Assembly: GCA_017463035.1 (NCBI GenBank)
Contig: JAFTPY010000054.1
Span: 1 to 8,215 of the forward strand
Origin: Lachnospiraceae bacterium
GTDB taxonomy: Bacteria > Bacillota > Clostridia > Lachnospirales > Lachnospiraceae
DNA length: 8,215 nucleotides
Direction: 5' to 3'
A program made the translations under genes and the position numbers. Under the pieces are notes generated by a model that was not told where the DNA came from, did no database searches, and saw only the letters and a list, made by a program, of their open reading frames with translations. Of the stretch, positions 1-4,567 are shown in pieces (the first letter of the stretch is position 1; each line of letters begins with the position of its first letter).

Positions 1-129
1 AAGATTCCGTACATGACCACCGCTGCTGCGGCAAGAGCTACCGCAAAGGGTATCCAGTCCGTACGTAAGCACGGTAACCGTGAGATTAAGTCCTTGCAGC
101 AGTTACACAGCGAGATTAAGGATAAGTAA
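1..129 (+). CDS. carB: Carbamoyl-phosphate synthase large subunit, C-terminal fragment
   Basis: The first 42 codons in frame 1 are open from the window edge and end in TAA at 127-129. The fragment begins KIPYMTTAAAARATAKGIQS and ends near IKSLQQLHSEIKDK. The IPY(M/I)TT-x-AAA-x-A...KGI pattern followed by IKSLQ-LH is how the regulatory (MGS-like) domain of CarB ends. CarB joins bicarbonate, ammonia and ATP into carbamoyl phosphate in the cytoplasm for pyrimidine and arginine synthesis. Only about 4% of a roughly 1,070-residue protein is present, so the catalytic domains cannot be judged. A strong hairpin terminator follows 12 bp after the stop, so carB appears to be the last gene of its transcript. 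Identification rests on the recognised tail only. Confidence 0.85.
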   Translation, partial: KIPYMTTAAAARATAKGIQSVRKHGNREIKSLQQLHSEIKDK

Positions 130-140
130 ATATAACACGA

Positions 141-431
141 AAAAGGGACTGTCGCAGGGCAGTCCCTTTCTTACGATTTGCCCCCTGTTTTACTACTGCT
201 GTTTCCTGTCATATCCCTCTTTTGCTGGCGCAACACTCCGTCAAACTTCCTTTAAGAGTGGCTAAGCCTTTCGGTAGCGTCCTCAAGCCTAAGCCACTCT
301 AAAAGGTGATTTCGACTGCGTTAAAAGCGCGCCCCTTCGGGAATGCAAAAACGGGATATGACAGGAGAACAGCTTTTTATAACATATGGCAAATCGTAAG
401 TTTTACTGCATTCTGTGCGACAGTCCTTTTT
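141..431. repeat. 291-bp fold-back (imperfect inverted repeat) element, MITE-like
   Basis: The two halves of this interval are complementary almost from end to end. AAAAGGGACTGTCGCA (141-156) pairs with 416-431 (one G-T), CTTACGATTTGCC (170-182) with 388-400, and 198-217 with 353-373 (20 pairs, one bulged G, including TCCTGTCATATCCC). Further in, 220-225 pairs with 345-350, 227-231 with 329-333, 240-245 with 310-316 (one bulged C), and 249-263 with 292-306 (14 of 15 pairs). The core loop is 264-291. No convincing gene lies inside. The architecture suits a miniature inverted-repeat transposable element or a long structured RNA. No clear target-site duplication was found. It fills the gap between carB and the convergent acetyltransferase gene. 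Confidence 0.75.
142..172 (+). terminator. Rho-independent terminator after carB
   Basis: AAAGGGACTG (142-151) pairs perfectly with CAGTCCCTTT (160-169) around an 8-nt loop, and TTTCTT follows. It lies directly downstream of the carB stop. The left arm is also the left end of the 291-bp fold-back repeat, so two alternative pairings are possible. Confidence 0.8.
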
Positions 432-445
432 CTCATTTCACATTC

Positions 446-916
446 CTACCTATCTAATACTTTTATCATGAATAAACACGGATTTTCTTCGTCCCATACA
501 CAAGTAAATACTTCTAGCGGATAGAAACCTTCTTTCTTATAAAAGGCTCTGGTTCCGTTATATGGTTCATATTCCGCCGATTCATCCAGTGTTTTGACAG
601 TTAGGAACTGATACCCTTGTTCCTTGCAATACGCGACACATGCTTCTATCAACCGGTGTCCGATTCCTCTTCTTTGATATTCTCGTAAAACACCCAAATC
701 ATAAATCTCTGCCGTGTAGTGATTATGCATCTTGATTGCTACAAATCCTATTGCTTTTTCATCGTCATAGCCAACGATAAACGGATATTCTCTATGGATC
801 TCTGACTTTCTTTCAATATCCTCCGGTGGTGAAAACCATTCCGGCAATGCATTCATAATTTCCAGTGTTACTTTTGTTTTTTCTTCTCTGTTTTCTACCT
901 TTTCAATTCTTATCAT
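446..916 (-). CDS. GNAT-family N-acetyltransferase
   Basis: The 156-residue product is the right length for a single GNAT domain, which transfers an acetyl group from acetyl-CoA to an amine; the substrate here is unknown. The strand order IVGYDDEKAIGFVAIK (about 47-62), then the core strand with YDLGVL (72-77), leads into the acetyl-CoA pyrophosphate loop QRRGIG (81-86). The C-terminal part has the usual N-x-x-x-x-FY-x-x-x-GF motif (NGTRAFYKKEGF). The N-terminal ALPEWFSPPEDIE segment is typical of a common Firmicutes subgroup. The ATG at 916 is preceded by AAGGAGG four bases upstream, which fixes the start. No good promoter was seen between the start and the hairpin element at 948-1075. The stop lies 15 bp from the fold-back element, and no clear terminator is visible on this strand. 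No membrane segment or signal peptide is present. Confidence 0.9.
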   Translation of the reverse strand: MIRIEKVENREEKTKVTLEIMNALPEWFSPPEDIERKSEIHREYPFIVGYDDEKAIGFVAIKMHNHYTAEIYDLGVLREYQRRGIGHRLIEACVAYCKEQGYQFLTVKTLDESAEYEPYNGTRAFYKKEGFYPLEVFTCVWDEENPCLFMIKVLDR

Positions 917-947
917 AAATCCTCCTTATTCCGACAAGGCACCTTAT

Positions 948-1075
948 GTGAAGGCAGTGTCTTACACTCCCCACGCGCTTCGCGGCTTTGCCGCTCAGTC
1001 GTGGGGCGTTCGCATGATGCACAACTGGCGAGAACAAGTTCTCGCTGCCTGCTCACATGCTCACTTTGCCTTCAC
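948..1075. repeat. Multi-branched hairpin (cloverleaf-like) element
   Basis: GTGAAGGCA (948-956) and TGCCTTCAC (1067-1075) form a perfect 9-bp outer stem. Inside lie AGTGT/ACACT (956-960/964-968), CCCCACG/CGTGGGG (969-975/1000-1006) enclosing GCGGC-TTT-GCCGC (982-994), and GCATG/CATGC (1012-1016/1056-1060) enclosing GCGAGAAC/GTTCTCGC (1028-1035/1038-1045). It is GC-rich compared with its surroundings. The 77-codon reading frame through it (948-1181) has no ribosome binding site and is constrained by the palindromes, so it is not treated as a gene. It could be a small mobile repeat or a structured RNA. Function is unknown. Confidence 0.65.
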
Positions 1076-1077
1076 GC

Positions 1078-1108
1078 AAAAAAAGACCACAGAATTACTC
1101 TGTAGTCT
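1078..1108 (-). terminator. Rho-independent terminator of the minus-strand small RNA
   Basis: On the minus strand a 10-position stem (1099-1108 with 1084-1093, one mismatch, 5-nt loop) is followed by seven T residues (plus-strand A run 1078-1084). The T tract fixes the direction as leftward. The next upstream minus-strand promoter is at 1288-1316. Confidence 0.75.
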
Positions 1109-1281
1109 AATCAACATTATTTACAGAGCAAAAATCATTCATGACATCAAAATAAAACTGCTTATGCAGCTTATTTTCTGATTCAATTCTGCTTTTCACT
1201 CGTTCCGTCTATTTTCCTACCGGTAACCGGCAGTACGATAATCGGGCAAATCACTTCCTTTTCTGTATTGTTACCTTGTCT
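1078..1281 (-). ncRNA. Candidate structured small RNA, about 200 nt
   Basis: A consensus promoter on the minus strand (1288-1316) predicts a start near 1281, and a strong terminator at 1078-1108 ends the unit. No convincing reading frame with a ribosome binding site lies between. The transcript would contain a 7-bp hairpin CTGCCGG-TTA-CCGGTAG (about 1217-1233) and an approximately 12-bp hairpin with apex CTGC-ATAA-GCAG (about 1147-1175). TACAGA near the 5' end can pair with TCTGTA near 1135, closing a rod-like fold. The size and closing helix vaguely recall 6S RNA, but no 6S signature was recognised. It is divergent from the adjacent toxin gene and does not overlap its mRNA. Existence is inferred from signals only. 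Confidence 0.45.
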
Positions 1282-1287
1282 TTTGAT

Positions 1288-1316
1288 ATTATAACATCCA
1301 AAGCCGTTTGTTGCAA
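1288..1316 (-). promoter_or_regulatory. Sigma-A-type promoter for the minus-strand small RNA
   Basis: On the minus strand TTGCAA (1311-1316) and TATAAT (1288-1293) are separated by exactly 17 bases. The same -35/-10 pair and spacing recur at the antitoxin promoter at 1651-1679. Confidence 0.7.
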
Positions 1317-1358
1317 GTGAATCAGGTTTAATCACTAAAAATTTAATCTTTTGTTCGA

Positions 1359-1387
1359 TTGAACTCACGTTCGGTTTATAGTATAAT
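1359..1387 (+). promoter_or_regulatory. Sigma-A-type promoter of the toxin mRNA
   Basis: TTGAAC (1359-1364), a 17-base spacer, and a perfect TATAAT (1382-1387) predict a start near 1394. A second TATAAT at 1395-1400 lacks a good -35 box. The resulting leader is about 78 nt long. Confidence 0.75.
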
Positions 1388-1436
1388 ATTCTTGTATAAT
1401 TGAATAGGAAGCAGGATGCGAATTTCCGATGTTAGA

Positions 1437-1464
1437 TGCCCTCTAGTACACAAGATAGGGGGTG
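1437..1464 (+). promoter_or_regulatory. Leader hairpin sequestering the toxin ribosome binding site
   Basis: TGCCCTCTA (1437-1445) can pair with TAGGGGGTG (1456-1464) around a 10-nt loop, nine pairs in all, three of them G-U wobbles. The right arm contains the whole AGGGGG Shine-Dalgarno sequence, which ends 9 bases before the ATG at 1472. The left arm TGCCCTC is also perfectly complementary to GAGGGCA (1609-1615) in the 3' untranslated region, giving a possible long-range 5'-3' pairing. Hidden ribosome binding sites of this kind are typical of type I toxin mRNAs. Confidence 0.55.
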
Positions 1465-1471
1465 CCGCCCA

Positions 1472-1558
1472 ATGAACACAATGGAAGTTTTAACTTTGTT
1501 GTTAGTAGTTTTTGCAGCTGTATCGTTTTTAGACAATCGTTATAACAAAAAGAAATAG
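1472..1558 (+). CDS. Small hydrophobic peptide, type I toxin-like (holin-like/TxpA-like)
   Basis: This is a 28-codon gene, ATG at 1472 and TAG at 1556-1558. The peptide has a short polar start (MNTME), one hydrophobic membrane-spanning stretch VLTLLLVVFAAVSFL (residues 6-20), and a positively charged tail ending RYNKKK. That layout is the hallmark of membrane-acting type I toxins, including the putative holin-like toxins common in Firmicutes, which damage or depolarise the inner membrane when overproduced. AGGGGG sits 9-14 bases upstream of the start but inside a leader hairpin. The gene has its own consensus promoter, a strong terminator at 1661-1689, and a convergent antisense RNA covering its last codons and 3' untranslated region. 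Family membership is inferred from size, layout and RNA context. A small membrane peptide of other function remains possible. Confidence 0.7.
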   Translation: MNTMEVLTLLLVVFAAVSFLDNRYNKKK

Positions 1559-1589
1559 CATCCGTACCCTCGCAAAGTCAGATGCTATT
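1547..1589 (-). terminator. Antitoxin-RNA terminator overlapping the toxin stop codon
   Basis: AATAGCATC (1554-1562) pairs perfectly with GATGCTATT (1581-1589) around an 18-nt loop. On the minus strand the stem runs into TTTCTTTTTG (plus 1546-1555), a good T tract. On the plus strand only CTTG follows, so it mainly terminates leftward transcription. In the toxin mRNA the same stem starts within the last codon and the TAG. Confidence 0.65.
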
Positions 1590-1644
1590 CTTGTAATCGT
1601 ATTTAACTGAGGGCACTCGGAGATTTGATTCCGAATACCTTTCT
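1547..1644 (-). ncRNA. Antisense antitoxin RNA candidate, about 98 nt
   Basis: The promoter at 1651-1679 predicts a leftward start near 1644, and the hairpin plus T tract ends transcription near 1547. The RNA would be fully complementary to the last few toxin codons and the first ~85 nt of the 3' untranslated region, including the GAGGGCA element that can pair with the leader. This is the convergent, 3'-overlapping arrangement known from txpA/RatA and bsrG/SR4 in Bacillus, where pairing triggers mRNA decay or blocks translation. No protein is encoded. It is inferred from promoter, terminator and placement; no transcription evidence is available. Confidence 0.6.
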
Positions 1645-1650
1645 AAGTAA

Positions 1651-1679
1651 ATTATACACGAAGGGGCTTGCATTTGCAA
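1651..1679 (-). promoter_or_regulatory. Promoter of the antitoxin RNA
   Basis: On the minus strand TTGCAA (1674-1679), a 17-base spacer, and TATAAT (1651-1656) form a near-consensus promoter. The -35 box and most of the spacer lie inside the toxin mRNA terminator stem. Confidence 0.7.
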
Positions 1680-1689
1680 GTCCCTTTTT
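1661..1689 (+). terminator. Rho-independent terminator of the toxin mRNA
   Basis: AAGGGGCTTGCA (1661-1672) pairs with TGCAAGTCCCTT (1675-1686) with one G-T wobble and a minimal TT loop, followed by TTTTT ending at 1689. A transcript from the promoter at 1359-1387 would be close to 295 nt. The plus-strand T tract sets the direction. Confidence 0.8.
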
Positions 1690-1748
1690 CAGGACTTCTC
1701 ATTTCTTCTTTCATATTTACAATCTCCTTCACTCTATTCCTTTCCCAA

Positions 1749-1805
1749 TTTGTCAGACACTGACTGACAAATCGAAACCAACTGATAAACATGACTCCTA
1801 TCAGT
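1749..1805 (+). repeat. Two inverted repeats upstream of the XRE gene
   Basis: TTTGTCAG (1749-1756) with CTGACAAA (1764-1771) and ACTGATA (1781-1787) with TATCAGT (1799-1805) are perfect dyads in the otherwise empty, AT-rich interval 1690-1876. They lie more than 70 bp upstream of the promoter -35 box. They could be distal operators or small hairpins. Nothing else was recognised in this gap. Confidence 0.4.
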
Positions 1806-1876
1806 ATCCATATTACTTCCACGTTTCAAAACAACCTGCCGTTGTAAAATCCACCCTTAACTATACTTCACGGTTC

Positions 1877-1925
1877 TTGAATCTTTCCCCTCTTCCCACT
1901 ATAATAAAGTCAGGTTAAGCGCTTA
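1877..1925 (+). promoter_or_regulatory. Promoter and candidate operator of the XRE gene
   Basis: TTGAAT (1877-1882), a 17-base spacer and TATAAT (1900-1905) predict a start near 1912. Directly over the predicted start lies the palindrome TAAGCGCTTA (1916-1925), extended to GGTTAAGCGCTTACC. This is a natural place for an autorepressor site of the XRE protein encoded just downstream; the link to that protein is inference. Confidence 0.65.
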
Positions 1926-1950
1926 CCATTCAAAACAGAAAGGTGATTTT

Positions 1951-3027
1951 ATGATGGAGATTATGATAAAGGACAAGCTGCGTACGTTGCGTCAGCAGAA
2001 AAATGTGACCCAGGAGGCTCTTGCCAATCACCTGGGGATTACAGCACAATCCGTAGGTAAATGGGAAAGAGGCGAAGGCTTCCCTGATATTACTCTCTTA
2101 CCGAAGCTTGCACTGTATTTCGATGTGACCGTGGATGAGTTGCTTTGTGTGGACCGTGCAAGAATCGACGAAACAATCGAAGGGTATATCGCAGAAAGTA
2201 AAGTCTACAAACATACCGGAGAGAATGCCAAGAACCTTGCCCTCTGGGAAAAGGCATATGCAGAGTTTCCAAACGACTGTCGTGTGATGTTGCAGCTGAT
2301 GTATGCTATCAACCGGGACGGGGAATATCCGTGTCAGCCTGAAAAGGCCGAGCGCATCATTGCCCTCGGCGAATCAATTTTACAAAAGTCCACCGACACA
2401 AAACAACGTGAAGACGCAATTCAAGTTTTATGCTACACCTGCAAGGGCAATGACAATGAAAAAGCCCTGCAGTATGCAGATATGGGCGGTAGTTTTTATG
2501 TGACACGGGATGATCTTCGTTCCTATGTTCTGGAAGGAGAAGAAGGCGTAAAACAATGTCAGGAATATCTTATGTCCCTGATTCAATCTGCCGCAATGAC
2601 CGCTCCACAGATTGCTACAAAGGGAAACTTTTCCCCGGAAGAAACCATTGAAGCCCACCGGTTTTCTATTGATATTTATAAACGGCTGTTTTCGGACGGA
2701 AATGTGGGCTTTTATGCAAACTATATTTCTCAGCATTATCGTTGCATTGCGCTTTTGTATGCGGAGCTTGGCGACGCCGCACACACACTGGAAGCATTAA
2801 AGGAAAACTGCTACTATTCCGTTACGGAAGCAACCCTGCAAGACATGAACTACACCGCTCCGATGATAAACCGTGTTCAGCACAAGCAAGCAGACACCTT
2901 AAAAAACTATACAGGAAACTGCTGTAACATAAGTCTGAAAACATTGGAAGCTAAACGCTTCGACTTTGTGCGGGATACGGAAGAGTTCCGGAAGATTGTT
3001 GCCGAGTTAAAAAGGTACGCGGAGTAA
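1951..3027 (+). CDS. XRE-family DNA-binding regulator with large helical C-terminal domain
   Basis: The 358-residue product starts with an XRE/Cro-cI helix-turn-helix (about residues 6-66): TQEALANHLG (20-29), the recognition helix TAQSVGKWERG (31-41), then FPDITLLPKLALYFDVTVDELL, which is standard for clostridial XRE proteins. The remaining ~290 residues are soluble and mostly helical with TPR-like spacing (for example NLALWEKAYAEFPNDCRVMLQLM); this part resembles sensor or oligomerisation domains, but the ligand is unknown. Eleven cysteines are scattered through residues 66 to the end, including LCYTC. AAAGGTG lies 6 bases before the ATG at 1951; ATG codons at 1954 and 1963 are alternatives that leave the domain unchanged. 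The gene is monocistronic, with its own promoter and a terminator at 3053-3082. Self-repression through TAAGCGCTTA is plausible. Confidence 0.88.
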   Translation: MMEIMIKDKLRTLRQQKNVTQEALANHLGITAQSVGKWERGEGFPDITLLPKLALYFDVTVDELLCVDRARIDETIEGYIAESKVYKHTGENAKNLALWEKAYAEFPNDCRVMLQLMYAINRDGEYPCQPEKAERIIALGESILQKSTDTKQREDAIQVLCYTCKGNDNEKALQYADMGGSFYVTRDDLRSYVLEGEEGVKQCQEYLMSLIQSAAMTAPQIATKGNFSPEETIEAHRFSIDIYKRLFSDGNVGFYANYISQHYRCIALLYAELGDAAHTLEALKENCYYSVTEATLQDMNYTAPMINRVQHKQADTLKNYTGNCCNISLKTLEAKRFDFVRDTEEFRKIVAELKRYAE

Positions 3028-3052
3028 GCCGCTAAAACTACCTAACCTTAAG

Positions 3053-3082
3053 AAAGCAGGCAGGCATATTGTCTGCTTTTTT
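3053..3082 (+). terminator. Rho-independent terminator after the XRE gene
   Basis: AAAGCAGGCA (3053-3062) pairs with TGTCTGCTTT (3070-3079) with one G-T wobble and a 7-nt loop, and the T run extends to 3082. It starts 25 bp after the stop codon. Confidence 0.85.
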
Positions 3083-3152
3083 CTTTAAATATACCGGGTA
3101 CACAAAAATATATCCTACGCCTTTCCATAATCGTTCAAATCCTTATTTCATG

Positions 3153-3188
3153 CGGCTTCCAGCCGTTTTTTCACACAATTTCATTGTG
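3153..3188 (+). other. Two small hairpins in the 3083-3363 gap, the first terminator-like
   Basis: CGGCT-TCC-AGCCG (3153-3165) is followed by six T residues and could be a weak second terminator. CACAAT-TTC-ATTGTG (3174-3188) follows immediately. No gene was seen in this gap; later it also holds the palindrome TTTCCATGGAAA (3309-3320) and a possible promoter. Confidence 0.4.
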
Positions 3189-3235
3189 CAAAACCACCAA
3201 AATCCCGGCAAATCTTTGGTAAACTTTCCGAGATG

Positions 3236-3264
3236 TTCAAGTCCGACCTTTTATGCTATACTAT
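3236..3264 (+). promoter_or_regulatory. Possible promoter of the Rpn-type nuclease gene
   Basis: TTCAAG (3236-3241) and TACTAT (3259-3264) have a 17-base spacer. An overlapping TATACT (3257-3262) is closer to consensus but gives a 15-base spacer. The leader would be about 90 nt. The -35 match is modest. Confidence 0.4.
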
Positions 3265-3363
3265 ACCCATGATATCAAGTACTTTTCTTTCGGCGAATTC
3301 CGCCGGTATTTCCATGGAAACTTTTTGTAACACAACGTATGATTGCAGAAACGGAGAAAACAA

Positions 3364-4323
3364 ATGACAAATTTACAAACCTGTGCATCCTTGCAGGACG
3401 CCACCGGTACACTGGAATACCGGCTTACCAATGACTGCATGTTTCATGTAGTCTTTCAAAAGAACCCAAAGGCCTTACTGGGCTTGTGTGCTTCGCTACT
3501 ACATATGCATCCGGAAGAAATCCGTTCCGTTGAAGTCCTGAATCCGCTGGAATTTAAGAAAATGCCCACAGACAAAGCATTTGTGCTTGATTTAAAGGTG
3601 ATGTTAAATGACAACCGCATTTTAAACTTTGAGGTTCAGGTAATTGACGAAAAAGACTGGCCGGAACGGTCTTTAACTTACACCTGTCGTGCCTTTGACC
3701 AACTGAAGAGAGGAGAATCCTATCTTGATGTCAAACCGGTCCGTCATATCGGTTTTCTGGACTATGACCTAAAAAACTTTACTCCCGAGTTCTACGCCAC
3801 CTATCAACTGTTAAATGTCAAAAATCACGAAATATATAGTAGCAAATTCGCCTTATCTGTGGTAAACTTAAACCAGATAGAGCTTGCCACAGCGGAAGAC
3901 CGAAAATACGGCATCGACCACTGGGCACGGTTATTTAAAGCAACCACTTGGGAGGCGATTAAGAAGATGGCACAAGAAAACGAATACATTTCCAGCGCAG
4001 CGGAAACCATGTTTGAATCCAGTCAGGATGAGTCCATGCGTATCTTTATGGAGGGTGTGGAGGAAGCCAACCGCATTCGCCGCACACAGGAAAGACGGAT
4101 GGAAGAAGCTGCAGCCACCATTGCAAAGCATGAAACTCTCATTGCAGAAAACGAAGCCACCATTGCAAAAAAAGAAGCTATCATTTCAGAAAACGAGGCC
4201 ACCATTGCAAAAAAAGAAGCTATCATTTCAGAAAACGAGGCCACCATTTCAAAAAAAGAAGCTATCATTGCAGAAAAGGATGAAGAAATCGCTCGTCTAA
4301 AAGCACTTCTGGAAAATAAATAA
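3364..4323 (+). CDS. Rpn-family PD-(D/E)XK nuclease / transposase-like protein with repeat tail
   Basis: The 319-residue product opens with YRLTNDCMFHVVFQKNPKAL (19-38), the usual start of the Rpn/PF12784 PD-(D/E)XK proteins, whose better-studied members are Mg-dependent DNA nucleases linked to RecA-independent recombination. The catalytic core is visible as D76 in VLDLKV and E90-x-Q92 in LNFEVQV, with the family's following RSLTYTCRAFDQLKRGESY. Residues about 248-303 form a highly charged helix built from 14-residue repeats, with Ala/Ser at 3-4 spacing suggesting a coiled coil. The ATG at 3364 is chosen because CGGAG lies 6 bases upstream; a TTG at 3343 in the same frame has no such site. 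No terminal inverted repeats or partner genes mark it as an active transposon. It ends before a strong terminator. The in vivo role is unknown. Confidence 0.85.
   Translation: MTNLQTCASLQDATGTLEYRLTNDCMFHVVFQKNPKALLGLCASLLHMHPEEIRSVEVLNPLEFKKMPTDKAFVLDLKVMLNDNRILNFEVQVIDEKDWPERSLTYTCRAFDQLKRGESYLDVKPVRHIGFLDYDLKNFTPEFYATYQLLNVKNHEIYSSKFALSVVNLNQIELATAEDRKYGIDHWARLFKATTWEAIKKMAQENEYISSAAETMFESSQDESMRIFMEGVEEANRIRRTQERRMEEAAATIAKHETLIAENEATIAKKEAIISENEATIAKKEAIISENEATISKKEAIIAEKDEEIARLKALLENK
4105..4272 (+). repeat. 42-bp in-frame tandem repeats within the nuclease gene
   Basis: Four 42-bp units run head to tail: a diverged one (4105-4146) and three near-identical ones (4147-4188, 4189-4230, 4231-4272), with a partial fifth after them. 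The last three differ at only a few positions (GAA/GAG and GCA/TCA codon changes). Each unit encodes 14 residues of the type ENEATIAKKEAIIS, two heptads. Slippage or unequal exchange would change tail length in steps of 14 residues without breaking the frame. Confidence 0.9.
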
Positions 4324-4345
4324 GTTTGCATCTATACAATACTCC

Positions 4346-4380
4346 AAAGGCGACACCTTTCACATGTGTCGCCTTTCTTA
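4346..4380 (+). terminator. Rho-independent terminator after the Rpn-type gene
   Basis: AAAGGCGACAC (4346-4356) pairs perfectly with GTGTCGCCTTT (4366-4376) around a 9-nt loop, followed by CTTA and then ATTT. The stem begins 22 bp after the stop codon. Confidence 0.85.
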
Positions 4381-4517
4381 ATTTATTCGCGCCTGTTTTA
4401 TCACATACTTCTCCCCAGAACACTCATATTTCTCTGCTTTTCCGCATGTTTCCATAGTGTCAACACGTAAAAATCTCAGGTGTTGCTTTCCTTTTTGAAC
4501 CAAGTGCGGTACAATGA

Positions 4518-4549
4518 TGTTGCTGCAGCAAGCAACAATAAAGTATAAC
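4518..4549 (+). promoter_or_regulatory. Promoter/operator region of the membrane-anchored XRE gene
   Basis: TTGCTGCAGCAA (4520-4531) is a perfect 12-bp palindrome flanked by TGTTGC (4518-4523) and GCAACA (4532-4537). Its left half, TTGCTG, could be a -35 box 18 bases from TATAAC (4544-4549), leaving only a 10-15 nt leader. The GTGTTGC word also occurs at 4480-4486, paired with CAACAC at 4461-4466. Overlap of palindrome and -35 suggests autorepression, which is inference. Confidence 0.45.
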
Positions 4550-4567
4550 ACGGAAAGGAAGTTTTAT

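Noticed and set aside
306..524. Plus-strand 72-codon open frame
   Set aside because: It spans half of the fold-back repeat and the antisense end of the acetyltransferase gene, without a ribosome binding site.
948..1181. Plus-strand 77-codon open frame
   Set aside because: It is composed largely of nested palindromes and the small-RNA terminator, with no ribosome binding site.
1078..1281. 6S RNA identity for the small RNA
   Set aside because: Length and closing helix are loosely compatible, but no recognisable central bubble or conserved 6S sequence was seen.
1183..1368. Minus-strand 61-codon open frame
   Set aside because: It starts with GTG without a ribosome binding site, and a consensus minus-strand promoter (1288-1316) lies inside it, so any transcript from there lacks its first third. 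A small RNA explains the signals better.
1625..1918. Plus-strand 97-codon open frame
   Set aside because: It runs through the toxin terminator and XRE promoter, has no ribosome binding site, and its composition is not protein-like.
4105..4272. CRISPR array
   Set aside because: The 42-bp units are contiguous with no spacers and encode in-frame protein repeats.
4023..4331. Minus-strand open frame opposite the nuclease repeats
   Set aside because: Its repetitive product only mirrors the 42-bp tandem repeats and the nuclease frame is clearly the coding one.
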